Assembly (NCBI RefSeq): GCF_017355885.1
Contig: NZ_JAFEUU010000001.1
Span: 744,001 to 808,000, forward strand
DNA length: 64,000 bases
Origin: Sabulicella rubraurantiaca
Lineage (GTDB): Bacteria; Pseudomonadota; Alphaproteobacteria; Acetobacterales; Acetobacteraceae
Direction: 5' to 3'
Shown here: in pieces, positions 46,945 to 54,243 of the stretch
Position numbering within the stretch: position 1 is the stretch's first letter
Layout of the letters: every line of letters starts with the position of its first letter
The notes under the pieces: model-generated
Seen by the model: only the letters and a program-made list of their open reading frames with translations
What the model was told of the DNA's origin: nothing
Database searches by the model: none
Made by a program: the position numbers and the translations under genes

Positions 46945-47919
46945 ATGAAACACCTCCCCTCCCGACCTTCTTCGGCGGAGCCATCCGTCGCCGACCAGCC
47001 CAACGTTGCGCAGGCTGCGGCTGCCCTCTCGGACCGCGCCCGGCAGATCATTTCTCGCTCCCCCGAGGAGATCACCGCCCTCCGCTTGGCCCGCCTCCAG
47101 GCCACCGGCGAGGCCGACAGGGCTCCCGCTGATTGGGCGTCGCCGGTCGTCATGACAGAGGCCGAAATCACCGAGTGGCTCCACGCATCTGCACGCGTGC
47201 GCCGGGAAATCCTTCGACCCGATAGCGCAGATCTGCCGACCCCGAGTTTCTTGCGAGAGGCGCTCTCCGCCCGCCAGCAACAGGCCTTCGACCTTTGGGC
47301 GGACACCATTGGGACCACCGACGGGGTCTCGAGCTTCGTCATGCTGATGGACAATCTACGGCGCCACGCCGAGGGCGCGAGCGAGATGCATGTGGGCCGG
47401 CAGCATGAGCGGTCTTTGCGGCGGCTAGAGCAACAGCTGCGAGCCGTGCGCGACACCCTTGAACAGCTCCATCCTGGGGTGCGCACCGACCTGTTCAAAG
47501 ACGTCATCGGCTCGGGGACTCCTGTCGTCACCAACCGCCTCCGGGCTCTGCGGCACGAGCAGGACCTCCTGTCACGCGTGCGCCAACTGGAGGCCGCTGC
47601 ATCGCGCCAAGCTGATGCGGTCGAGGAGCTCCCGCCGAACCGCCCCAAGACCTGGGATCCGTTGGTCTACTCGCTCGAGTGGTTGCACGCGCTGTGGCTC
47701 CAGCATGCAGGCCGTCCGGCCACGACCAGCATGAACGCGGATCAGTTCGGGGGTTTCTGCGCGCGGGCGTGGGAGATCCTGATGGCTTCGGGCACGCCCT
47801 ACGCCGAGATCAAGCCAAGCTCGATCCGCGGTGCCGTGGTGCGCTTCTTGCGGACCAAGAACGGCAAGCGGGCAGACCGGGGGCGTCCGCCCAAGCAGGG
47901 GGCGCACACCGCCGTCTGA
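46945..47919 (+). CDS. Unknown island protein with coiled-coil centre
   Basis: 324 residues. No family recognised. The N-terminus is Ser/Pro-rich; residues about 115-210 are helical with charged repeats (RRLEQQLRAVRDTLEQL, RQLEAAASRQADAVEEL) that suggest a coiled coil; the C-terminal 80 residues (DPLVYSLEWLHALWLQH..., EIKPSSIRGAVVRFLRT) look globular and end in a basic tail. The ATG at 46945 has AGAGA at fair spacing; another ATG lies 24 nt earlier. It precedes the small two-gene HTH unit in the same direction. Confidence 0.7.
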   Translation: MKHLPSRPSSAEPSVADQPNVAQAAAALSDRARQIISRSPEEITALRLARLQATGEADRAPADWASPVVMTEAEITEWLHASARVRREILRPDSADLPTPSFLREALSARQQQAFDLWADTIGTTDGVSSFVMLMDNLRRHAEGASEMHVGRQHERSLRRLEQQLRAVRDTLEQLHPGVRTDLFKDVIGSGTPVVTNRLRALRHEQDLLSRVRQLEAAASRQADAVEELPPNRPKTWDPLVYSLEWLHALWLQHAGRPATTSMNADQFGGFCARAWEILMASGTPYAEIKPSSIRGAVVRFLRTKNGKRADRGRPPKQGAHTAV

Positions 47920-47965
47920 CCAAGGGGGCTTTCTGCATTAACGCCTTGTGGAGGCGGTGGGGGTG

Positions 47966-47985
47966 GGTCTGTATCTGAACAGACC
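47966..47985. promoter_or_regulatory. Inverted repeat before the HTH unit (putative operator)
   Basis: GGTCTGT-N6-ACAGACC is a perfect 7-bp inverted repeat ending 3 nt before the start codon at 47989. Its arms share GTCTG/CAGAC with palindromes at 48666, 51728 and 51746. Placement over the ribosome-site region suits a repressor operator. Confidence 0.45.
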
Positions 47986-47988
47986 AGC

Positions 47989-48186
47989 ATGTCTGGTCAT
48001 TCCCTTCCCCCGCTGCCGCAAACCCTCGCCGAGCTCACGCCGGCGCGGATGGCCGAACTCGCGCCGGTTCTGAAGCAGCGCCGCCTCATCGCCCTCGTTC
48101 GCGCCCTGGCGCGCCAAGCGGCCGCAGAGGCATGGATCGAGGCGTGGCCCCAGCCGGTGCGCCGGCGGCCCCCTTTCCCCTCGTGA
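47989..48186 (+). CDS. Small unknown protein preceding HTH gene
   Basis: 65 residues: MSGHSLPPLPQTLAELTP, a helical middle (KQRRLIALVRALARQAAAEAW) and a basic Pro-rich end. No family recognised. A GGAGG-like stretch lies upstream, and its TGA overlaps the GTG of the next gene, which supports coupled translation. It may assist the HTH protein. Confidence 0.5.
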   Translation: MSGHSLPPLPQTLAELTPARMAELAPVLKQRRLIALVRALARQAAAEAWIEAWPQPVRRRPPFPS

Positions 48187-48485
48187 GCGACGACGACCCA
48201 CTGCTCGAGGCCGATGACGCGGACGGCGAGGATCCCGCCTCCCGCCTGCCCGACGCGCTCGCCCTGCTCCCCGCTGCGGTCGTGGCGGCGCTGTTCGGTC
48301 GCACCCTTGGCACGCTCTCGAACTGGGACCGGGCGGGCGTCACGCATCCCGTCCTGATCCGCGGCCGCCGCTTCTACCGCCGCTCCGACATCGAGGCCCT
48401 GGCTGCCCACGGCACGGGTGGTCGTGGCGCCCGGGCGGGCAGTCCCATCAAGTATTTATGCCATAATCGTGACAATGGAACCTAA
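48183..48485 (+). CDS. MerR/excisionase-type helix-turn-helix protein
   Basis: 100 residues from a GTG overlapping the previous stop. The acidic N-terminus precedes a winged HTH: ALLPAAVVAALFGRTLGTLSNWDRAGVTHPVLIRGRRFYRRSDIEAL, the 'helix-turn-helix then R-x-x-FYRRSDIEAL' layout of excisionases and AlpA/MerR-like regulators. It could act as the excisionase or as a regulator binding the GTCTGA palindromes. The C-terminal 30 residues are not conserved. Confidence 0.7.
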   Translation: MSDDDPLLEADDADGEDPASRLPDALALLPAAVVAALFGRTLGTLSNWDRAGVTHPVLIRGRRFYRRSDIEALAAHGTGGRGARAGSPIKYLCHNRDNGT

Positions 48486-49233
48486 GTAAAGAAGGGGTAG
48501 ACCTGCGTCGTGCCGCGGCGAGGCAGCCGCGCCAATAGGACACACACCGCACTCATCGCCTCAGGCGGTGCGCCCCAAGGACAGAAGACGGAGGTGCAAC
48601 GAGGGGCATGGCCGGGAGGGTGGCGATACGGCCCGCCCGCCGCGCCTGCGTGACAAGCCGCACCAAAGTCTGAGATTCAGACTTCGGCCTCAGAGCAGCC
48701 AGGTGGCCTCGCCGCCCATACCCCATGCGCCCACCGGCATAGGCCCGGTCGTCGCGCGTCGTGGCGTCCTTGAGCATCACGTGGGCCATAGAGGCCGCGT
48801 CCCCGCCGCGCCTGACGGCAGGCGTCACTTGGCGCAATGTCACGCATGCCGTCCTGGGGCCGGCCCCGCGCACCGTTGCACACCGCAGCGCCTCCGGTCC
48901 GGCGCGTCCCAGTTCTCTGGCAAGGTCGCACAGCATGCCGCCAGCACCGAACGTGGCGCATCGGCGCGGGCGAAGTACTCCACAGCAAGGTGGGACGCGG
49001 CGACGGTGACGCCGGGGACCGGCCCAGGATCTGCTACAGGACGCGACGAGATGGCGGATCGCTGACGCGGATGAGGCATTGAGTTTCCTTCCGGTATCCC
49101 ACGCCCCTTCCCTCCCACCGAATGAGGGAACACGAGCGGCCCGGGGGTGGCACATCTGCACGCCCGCGCCGGCGCCGAGGGCCGGCCGTCACCTCCCCCC
49201 CTCTCCCCGCCGCTAGGCGACGGCGGCGTGTGA
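48486..49233. other. Stretch without a confident gene
   Basis: About 750 bp. Two minus-strand frames contain fragments that read like protein in succession (VAASHLAVEYFARADAPRSV near 49.0 kb, then AASMAHVMLKDATTRDDRAY near 48.8 kb), as if one gene had been frameshifted, but no family is recognisable and I make no call. A palindrome lies at 48666-48684. Confidence 0.35.
48666..48684. promoter_or_regulatory. GTCTGA-N3-TCAGAC palindrome (putative operator)
   Basis: An 8-bp inverted repeat (AAGTCTGA / TCAGACTT) with spacer GAT, in noncoding DNA 180 bp after the HTH gene. It is the reverse-oriented twin of the site at 51746-51760. Confidence 0.5.
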
Positions 49234-49818
49234 TCAGCACTCGCGCCCGGCGGGCGCGTCCTCATCCTGTCGTCCCCGCTGCCCGCCGCGCCGCCGACGC
49301 CTCGCAGAGCGGGCCCTGCGTCCGCCCTTGGGCGCCATGGGTTCTTCGGCCCGGGGCTGGACCTCCCCGTAGCGCTGCGACCCCGCCTCGCCTGCTTCCT
49401 CCGGCTCGAGCAGGCTGCCCTGACCGCGCAGGGCAAAGGCCACGTAGGCAGCCCAGGCGGGCAGGTCATCACCCAAGAGGCAGGCGCCGCCGTCCCGCAC
49501 CAGTGACCGGGTGCTCCATGGCGCAAGTCCCGCTGCCGCCAGGCGGATGTGAGTCAGCGCATCGGTATCGACCGTGTGCACGCGGAGAGCATGCAGGGAG
49601 CGCAGCCGCGGCATCTCGTCGGGCGCCAGGAGCTCGTACTGGACCGGGCCTATGCCCCAGGTGGCACCGTGCGGCCGCACCACAAAGAGCGCCCCGGGGT
49701 CGACTGCATCGAGCCCCCGGGCCTCGCGCCGGAGGTCAGCGGTCCCGGCTTCAAGCCACGCGGCTGAAAACACGACGACCTCGTCACTGTGCGTCGGAAG
49801 AAGAATGTTGTTCGTCAT
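49234..49818 (-). CDS. Unknown protein with basic C-terminal tail
   Basis: 194 residues. The first 140 residues are globular-looking (DEVVVFSAAWLEAG, GALFVVRPHGATWGIGPVQYELL, HIRLAAAGLAPWSTRSLV). The last 35 are strongly basic (GRRARSARRRRRGGQRGR), suggesting nucleic-acid contact. No family recognised. It lies 158 nt downstream of the primase gene on the same strand and is probably the last gene of that module. The ATG lacks a good ribosome site, so the start is uncertain. Confidence 0.6.
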   Translation of the reverse strand: MTNNILLPTHSDEVVVFSAAWLEAGTADLRREARGLDAVDPGALFVVRPHGATWGIGPVQYELLAPDEMPRLRSLHALRVHTVDTDALTHIRLAAAGLAPWSTRSLVRDGGACLLGDDLPAWAAYVAFALRGQGSLLEPEEAGEAGSQRYGEVQPRAEEPMAPKGGRRARSARRRRRGGQRGRQDEDAPAGREC

Positions 49819-49976
49819 TGAAGAAATGCTTTCGTGTGAGTCATGGTCCCTCTGCCCATCTGGCGGGCGAGGTGGGAGCGAAGGATGTGCCCCCGCACAA
49901 CCCGCAGGGGGCTGGACCGCCTTTGCCCCTGCCAGTGGCAGGGGCATGAGATGAGCATCCGCGCCATATGCGCGCC

Positions 49977-50912
49977 TTATTCCGGGTCGTCGGAGCCGTC
50001 CGGTGTGCACAGTGACCGCAGCGCTGCTCGCACAGTCCGCTGTGAGTAAGCCTCGCGCACGGCTGGCTGCAGCCCCTCGGCGCGCGCGCCAGCCTCTACG
50101 ACCGCCTCCACGAAGTCCGCAGGGGTGCCCTGGAGGAGCAGCCGCCGTGCGACCGAGAAGTCGAGGCGTGAGCGGTCCAGCGTGGCCCCTCTTGGCAGAG
50201 TCAACCGCACTCGGTGCTCCGCCTCCCGATGCTCCTCTGCCGGGCTGCGCCAGTGGATCCGGCCCCACGCCTGTGGCCCGGGCAGCAAGGGCCGCGAAGT
50301 GCGCAGCGGCGCGGTGGCGTGGCGAAACGCCTCCTCCACCAGCGCCGTCCCGCCGGGATCAACGCCGCCAGGGGCAGCGCGCAGCCGCGCCCACGGCAAG
50401 GACCCATTTTTCCTCTGGTGCAGGGGCTTCCGGTTTGCGAGCCCAGGCAGGCGGCCCAGGTGATGCGCGTCCGCAGCGCCGGGATCTCCGCCGAACCGCG
50501 CGGCGAGATGCCGCGCGATGGCCGTCGCCAGAGGCGCGGCGATCTCCTCCTCGCTCACAGTCACCCATGCCTGCAGGCTGTGCGGCGAGGTCTCGACGAC
50601 CGCGGCGACGTGATGCGCGGCCTGCAAGGCGTCCAGCCGGTCCTCGCAGAGGTCGTCCACGAGCACGTGGCGCGCCTCAGCCGGCCGGCCGTAGGGGTTG
50701 CAGCCGCGGGCGTTGCGGTGCCGCAGCCAGTCGCCGGCCTCCTCCAGCTTCTCCTCCGTGAAGCAGCGCCTCTCGGGCCGCGCCGCGGCGTCCTCCCCGG
50801 CGGGAATGACGGCGACAAGGAAGGACGGCGACGGCAGCGCACGGCACCACGCTCGCAGGGCGTCGCGCGTGCGCCGAGATCCCATTCCGTCCGTGGCAGG
50901 ACGACGCATCAT
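49977..50912 (-). CDS. RepB-type DNA primase domain protein
   Basis: 311 residues resembling the RepB_primase family of mobile-element replication proteins. Conserved stretches: RNARGCNPYGRPAEARHVLVDDLCEDRLDAL (strand with paired Asp for metal), VVETSPHSLQAWVTVS, HLAARFGGDPGAADAHHLGRLPGLANRKP. Such primases make primers for plasmid or integrative-element replication or conjugal transfer. The first codon overlaps the stop of the Toprim-like gene (ATGA). The last 90 residues are helical and not conserved. Confidence 0.8.
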   Translation of the reverse strand: MMRRPATDGMGSRRTRDALRAWCRALPSPSFLVAVIPAGEDAAARPERRCFTEEKLEEAGDWLRHRNARGCNPYGRPAEARHVLVDDLCEDRLDALQAAHHVAAVVETSPHSLQAWVTVSEEEIAAPLATAIARHLAARFGGDPGAADAHHLGRLPGLANRKPLHQRKNGSLPWARLRAAPGGVDPGGTALVEEAFRHATAPLRTSRPLLPGPQAWGRIHWRSPAEEHREAEHRVRLTLPRGATLDRSRLDFSVARRLLLQGTPADFVEAVVEAGARAEGLQPAVREAYSQRTVRAALRSLCTPDGSDDPE

Positions 50913-51463
50913 GCCACCTCCATCCCAGCGGCGTGCCGGGCCAGCAGGGAAGGAAAGTCCGCAGGCAGGCGCAGCACCTCATGCGCGACGAACAGGCCCA
51001 GCCCGCCTGCACGCAGGATTCCGATCGTCGTCTGCGCGAAGCGCTCCCCCGCCTCGCCCGGCGGCTGCGCCACCGTGACGTGCCAGAGCTCGTGGCTGCG
51101 CACCAGCACCTCCAGCGCCGCCTCAGCCTGCGCGGCCCAGACGCCGCCAGGCGAGGCGCACACCGTGCCCGGATCCGCCTCCAGCGCGTGCGCGCAGAGG
51201 GACGCGTAGGCGCTCGACGTGAGCAGCAGGCGCGTCGCGCCAGGCGCTCCGCCGAGGATGGCGAGGCCGCGCCGGCCGCCTGCGCCGAAGCAGTAGCGGC
51301 CGGGGCTGGCCATGGTGAGCACGCCGCATGGAAGGCCAGCGGCATCGCGCTCCTCAAAGCTCAGGACGCGCCGGTCGGCGCGCACAGCCGGAGCAAGGCC
51401 CGCGAGGTGACGCGGGCGCAGGCCGTCACGTAACGCGAAGGCCGGCAGTTCGATAAATTTCAT
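50909..51463 (-). CDS. Toprim-like protein lacking the acidic catalytic residues
   Basis: 184 residues that align by eye to the DUF3991/Toprim module common beside RepB primases: GRYCFGAGGRRGLAILGG, RLLLTSSAYASLCAHALEADPGTVCASPGG, and VTVAQPPGEAGERFAQ. In active Toprim proteins these run as (E)S-A-I-D-A-L and T-D-x-D-P-A-G-E. Here the Glu is Ser83, the next Asp Ala87, and the DxD pair Val131/Gln133, so metal-dependent chemistry seems lost. It is coupled to the primase gene by a 4-nt overlap and may act as a non-catalytic partner. Confidence 0.62.
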   Translation of the reverse strand: MKFIELPAFALRDGLRPRHLAGLAPAVRADRRVLSFEERDAAGLPCGVLTMASPGRYCFGAGGRRGLAILGGAPGATRLLLTSSAYASLCAHALEADPGTVCASPGGVWAAQAEAALEVLVRSHELWHVTVAQPPGEAGERFAQTTIGILRAGGLGLFVAHEVLRLPADFPSLLARHAAGMEVA

Positions 51464-51466
51464 AGG

Positions 51467-51673
51467 TTAGTCTTTCAGGAGGTGGGGTGGATGCCCCACC
51501 GCGCGGCGCCCGGCGGGCCCGGGGCGGGGACCGGACACGGCCCTGCCCCGGCGCCAGCGGGCGCCGCGCGGGAGGCCTCCGGGCCTCCCTCCCCCTGGGG
51601 GTTCTTCATTCCGCGCGAGAAAATCGGCCTGCCGCACCCAGCGACTCTTGCGGATGCGGCGCGCGCGATTCAC
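51467..51673 (-). CDS. Small basic leader protein of the primase operon
   Basis: 68 residues from a GTG with a very strong site (GGGGAGGAGAG, 8 nt spacing). The start MNRARRIRKSRWVRQADFLA is highly basic; the rest is Gly/Pro/Arg-rich. The TAA stop is 3 nt from the ATG of the Toprim-like gene (TAACCTATG), which itself has no good site, so translation of the second gene probably depends on this one. No family recognised. Confidence 0.5.
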   Translation of the reverse strand: MNRARRIRKSRWVRQADFLARNEEPPGGGRPGGLPRGARWRRGRAVSGPRPGPAGRRAVGHPPHLLKD

Positions 51674-51727
51674 ATAGAGAACTCTCCTCCCCGGCCGCGT
51701 GGCGCAGCGCGGCCTTCCATCGGCCCC

Positions 51728-51760
51728 GTCTGAGCTCAGACCAATGTCTGAATCTCAGAC
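51728..51760. promoter_or_regulatory. Tandem GTCTGA palindromes in a divergent promoter region
   Basis: Two palindromes 4 bp apart: GTCTGA-GC-TCAGAC (51728-51741) and GTCTGA-ATC-TCAGAC (51746-51760). They sit between the primase operon (start 51673, leftward) and vsr (start 51794, rightward), 55 and 33 bp away, the expected place for a shared operator. The same half-sites occur at 48666-48684. Confidence 0.6.
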
Positions 51761-51793
51761 TTTCCTGACCCGACCCGGGATGGAGATCTTCCC

Positions 51794-52303
51794 TTGAACC
51801 TGCCTCATCTCAGCCGCGCCTCTGGCGCGGCTGCCAGGCCGCCCCTGCGCCTCACCGCACCCGAGCAGGCCACCCTCGATGCGCTCCTGCGCACAGGGCT
51901 CGGACCGCTCCGCTGCCACGCCGTGGATCTGCGCGGCACGCCGGACCTCGTGCTCGACACCCACCGCGTGTGTATGTTCGTGCATGGATGCTTCTGGCAC
52001 CATCACCGTGGCTGCCAGCTGGCGCGCGTGCCCACGACGAACCGCGGCTATTGGGAAGCGAAGTTCCGCCATAATCAGGCGCGAGACGCCACCGTCCTAT
52101 CGGTCCTGCAGAAGCATGGATGGCGCACGATTGTGGTACGCGAATGCGCAACTCGCCGCATGCAGGCGGCCCGTCTTGGAGCGGAGCTAAGGCGTTTCGT
52201 GGAGGGCGGCGCCCAGCATAGTGAGGTCACGGCCTTGCCACCGCCTCCTGCCCCTAGCAGCCCTGTTCCGGCCGGCGGCATACCAGGGTCGCGACAGCCC
52301 TGA
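51794..52303 (+). CDS. vsr: Vsr-type very short patch repair endonuclease
   Basis: 169 residues. The core matches Vsr: catalytic Asp51 in RGTPDLVLDTHRVCMFVHGCFWHHH, zinc/DNA-side CFWHHHRGC, and PTTNRGYWEAKFRHNQARDATVLSVLQKHGWRTIVVRECA. Vsr nicks beside T:G mismatches made by deamination of 5-methylcytosine. The usual N-terminal RSRMMSGIRGKDTKPE-like segment is missing or strongly altered (TAPEQATLDALLRTGLG instead), and no cytosine methylase gene is nearby. The start is TTG with GGAG 8 nt upstream. The last 35 residues are Pro-rich. Confidence 0.85.
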   Translation: MNLPHLSRASGAAARPPLRLTAPEQATLDALLRTGLGPLRCHAVDLRGTPDLVLDTHRVCMFVHGCFWHHHRGCQLARVPTTNRGYWEAKFRHNQARDATVLSVLQKHGWRTIVVRECATRRMQAARLGAELRRFVEGGAQHSEVTALPPPPAPSSPVPAGGIPGSRQP

Positions 52304-52311
52304 TCTTGGCG

Positions 52312-52342
52312 TGGCTGCCGGAGCGCCATGCTCCGGCAGCCA
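52312..52342. terminator. Perfect hairpin after vsr
   Basis: A 13-bp perfect inverted repeat (TGGCTGCCGGAGC / GCTCCGGCAGCCA) with a 5-nt loop, starting 9 nt after the vsr stop. There is no T-tract, so it may act as a transcript-end hairpin or a weak terminator. Confidence 0.5.
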
Positions 52343-53058
52343 AGACGCTGCAATCGCGTCACGACAGAAGCCATGTGGCAAATGGAAAACCGGGCAAAAC
52401 GAACTTTTGCGGTATCGAGCCGGTGCACAATCTGGAAGCCAACGCCTCCAGCAACGGAGGACCAAGGCGAACGCAAGACCTCCCTGACGCGGGGGCGGTG
52501 CATCATGAGTAGATCCGTGGTGGATGGGCGGAAGACAGCCGGAAGATCTGTAGTGGACTTTCGGTGAACTGACTGGCCCCGAACTTGACGGACCATGAGA
52601 CTGGTCATCAGGCCAGCGCCCATCGCCACGCCCGACCTTGTGAACCAAACGGGCCATGAGATGGCCATGCGAACTGGAGAACCCGCCGCAGCCTGATCGC
52701 AGTGCGCGGATCTGGACCCAGCCTCATTCGGCCGTTGCACGTCCGGCACCCAGATGCCGAAGAGGATCATGAGAGCGAGAAGGGGCAAGCGGCGATGAGG
52801 CGTGAGGTCCCCGTCTCCGTCATCGCGAGCGCCTCCGCTCGACATCACCCGACAAAGTGACTGCTGCCGCCTTTGCCTGACTAACACCAGCCAGTCACGC
52901 GCTAGGAGCTGAAAAGCGAGGCTCGAGAACAAGACCAGACAGAGGCCGAAAGATGTGGCGCGATCTGCAGCGGGCGAATGCTTGGGAGCTTCGAAAAAAT
53001 CGCGAAACGCCCCAACGAAACCTTGTTCGGGGCGGGGCGGACAGGGCTGATGGAAGTA
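52343..53058. other. Stretch without a confident gene
   Basis: About 700 bp. A minus-strand frame here contains a hydrophobic run (LLALMILFGIWV) but lacks a coherent protein-like sequence or ribosome site. Probably decayed DNA at the island's right side. Confidence 0.35.
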
Positions 53059-53130
53059 CCCGCGTGGGCAAGTGTTCAGGACACTTAGCCTGCAGCGCGG
53101 GACTCGTGGGTTCGAATCGTAGAAGGACCA
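53059..53130 (+). ncRNA. tRNA-like structured leader
   Basis: An extended hairpin: outer stem CCCGCG/CGCGGG, inner stems GGC/GCC and AAGTG/CACTT, and a 7-nt loop TTCAGGA that looks like a CAG anticodon loop. It is followed by a T-loop-like GGGTTCGAATC and a terminal ACCA. The T-stem and acceptor stem do not pair properly, so it is not a working tRNA. It ends 6 nt before the ATG of the next gene and may be a degenerate tRNA or a structured 5' leader. Confidence 0.35.
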
Positions 53131-53136
53131 AATGCC

Positions 53137-54207
53137 ATGGACAACACTCTCTTCAGCTCCGCGCCGGCTCCCGAAAACCTCTCGCCGGGGGACCCCGACG
53201 GCCCCTCCGGCACCAAGGAGACGGTGGTCCGGTCCAAGGAGGAGGCTGACGCCTCCGATGGCCCCGGTGAGCAACTAAACGAAATCCAGGACGGCGAGAG
53301 AAAGAACATCAAGGCCCGCGAAGACGCCGAGGGGACGGAAGCAAAGCTCAGCGGCAGCAAAGCTCTGGACTCCTCTCAGCGGGGCCGACTGGACCGCGCC
53401 CTTCAGGCCCTTGAGGACGTCCGCAAGGAGCTGAACGAATCCTCGGCGCGCTCGAACAAGGCTCTGGCGGAGGTGGCAGCGACCGTCGCAGTGCAGGCTC
53501 TGCGGGTTGGCCAGGATCCCGAGATCATGCGCGGCCTCGTCGACACGCTGAACGAGACCAACAAGGCTCTTGACGCGAATGCGCCGGCTGTATCGTTCGG
53601 CCAACGCGCGCGGTCCAATCCGACCTTGCTTCTGGCACGGCTCGTCATGCCGGCCGGGCACGACAAGCACCGTCGGACGACCGTCGTCTGCGCCGCGCAA
53701 CTCGCGGCGTCGCATGTCCTGGCTGAGGCCATGGAAGGAGGCCGAACCCAGGAGCAGCTCGTGCGCTCAAATTCGCTCAGGAAGGAAATAGCGAACTGGA
53801 TCTGCGTCCGGGGTGGCGTCACCGGGCTTTACAACCGGCACCGGGCCGAGACCCGGGGCAAGCGAAACGGGGGCGTGGTCGATATCCGGCTGCGCGACGA
53901 ACCCTACCGCGCGCTCGAGTCGAACCTTGAGAAGAAAGCTTGCGCGCTTATCCTGGTGACCCGCGACGCGGACGGAGGGATCCGGCCGCTCGTCGAGGGG
54001 CAGGAGAGCATCGATGTCGTGCCGCTCAGGACGAACCAGTCGTTTGAGCAGTGCAAGAAGGAATACGGGGGCGAGATCCGGAAGGAAGCGGGCAGTCAGT
54101 TCCTCCGCGGCCCGGCCACCTCCGCGGTCCTGCGCGCGCTGGCGGACGGGAGCCTCAGCCTCTGGATCGCCCCGAAGGTGGAGAATGTGGACGCCGCGAA
54201 GAAGTGA
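53137..54207 (+). CDS. Unknown protein with acidic N-terminus and coiled coil
   Basis: 356 residues. The first 75 residues are acidic and probably disordered; 80-160 form a likely coiled coil (RLDRALQALEDVRKELNESSARSNKALAEV); the C-terminal half is globular (RRTTVVCAAQLAASHVLAEAMEGG, DIRLRDEPYRALESNLEKKACALILV, FLRGPATSAVLRALADGSLSLWI). No family, signal peptide or catalytic motif recognised. The ATG has AAGGA at good spacing. It is bracketed by a structured leader and a terminator, so it is a single-gene transcription unit. Confidence 0.7.
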   Translation: MDNTLFSSAPAPENLSPGDPDGPSGTKETVVRSKEEADASDGPGEQLNEIQDGERKNIKAREDAEGTEAKLSGSKALDSSQRGRLDRALQALEDVRKELNESSARSNKALAEVAATVAVQALRVGQDPEIMRGLVDTLNETNKALDANAPAVSFGQRARSNPTLLLARLVMPAGHDKHRRTTVVCAAQLAASHVLAEAMEGGRTQEQLVRSNSLRKEIANWICVRGGVTGLYNRHRAETRGKRNGGVVDIRLRDEPYRALESNLEKKACALILVTRDADGGIRPLVEGQESIDVVPLRTNQSFEQCKKEYGGEIRKEAGSQFLRGPATSAVLRALADGSLSLWIAPKVENVDAAKK

Positions 54208-54214
54208 ACTACCT

Positions 54215-54243
54215 ACCCGGCGTGTTCCCGCCCCACGCCGGGT
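54215..54243 (+). terminator. Terminator hairpin
   Basis: A perfect 10-bp stem ACCCGGCGTG / CACGCCGGGT with a 9-nt loop begins 8 nt after the stop at 54207, followed by GATGCTCTTT. Confidence 0.65.

Larger units (their letters stand above)
36845..53136. mobile_element. Putative integrative element at tRNA-Gln
   Basis: A block of accessory genes begins at the tRNA-Gln 3' end: integrase, type I restriction system, excisionase-like HTH, primase module and Vsr nuclease. Part of it (hsd genes) is visibly more AT-rich than the flanks. The right edge is uncertain. I found no second copy of the tRNA 3' end; only the 10-mer GGTTCGAATC recurs at 53109-53118. The unknown gene at 53137-54207 may also belong to it. 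No conjugation or phage structural genes are seen, so it may be a mobilisable or decayed island. Confidence 0.55.

Noticed and set aside
46054-47280. 408-codon minus-strand frame across the hsd upstream gap
   Set aside because: Ser/Arg/Ala-rich, overlaps the plus-strand unknown gene, no domain or ribosome site.
53030-53130. Functional tRNA-Leu(CAG)
   Set aside because: The anticodon-like hairpin is good, but the T-stem (GTGGG against CGTAG) and acceptor arm do not pair and only 2 nt separate the T-loop from the acceptor strand.
52075-53274. 399-codon minus-strand frame covering the end of vsr and the tRNA-like leader
   Set aside because: Patchy composition; it includes reverse-strand reads of structured RNA-like sequence; no coherent protein.
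36845-54207. Prophage
   Set aside because: No capsid, portal, terminase, tail or lysis genes; the content fits an integrative or mobilisable island better.
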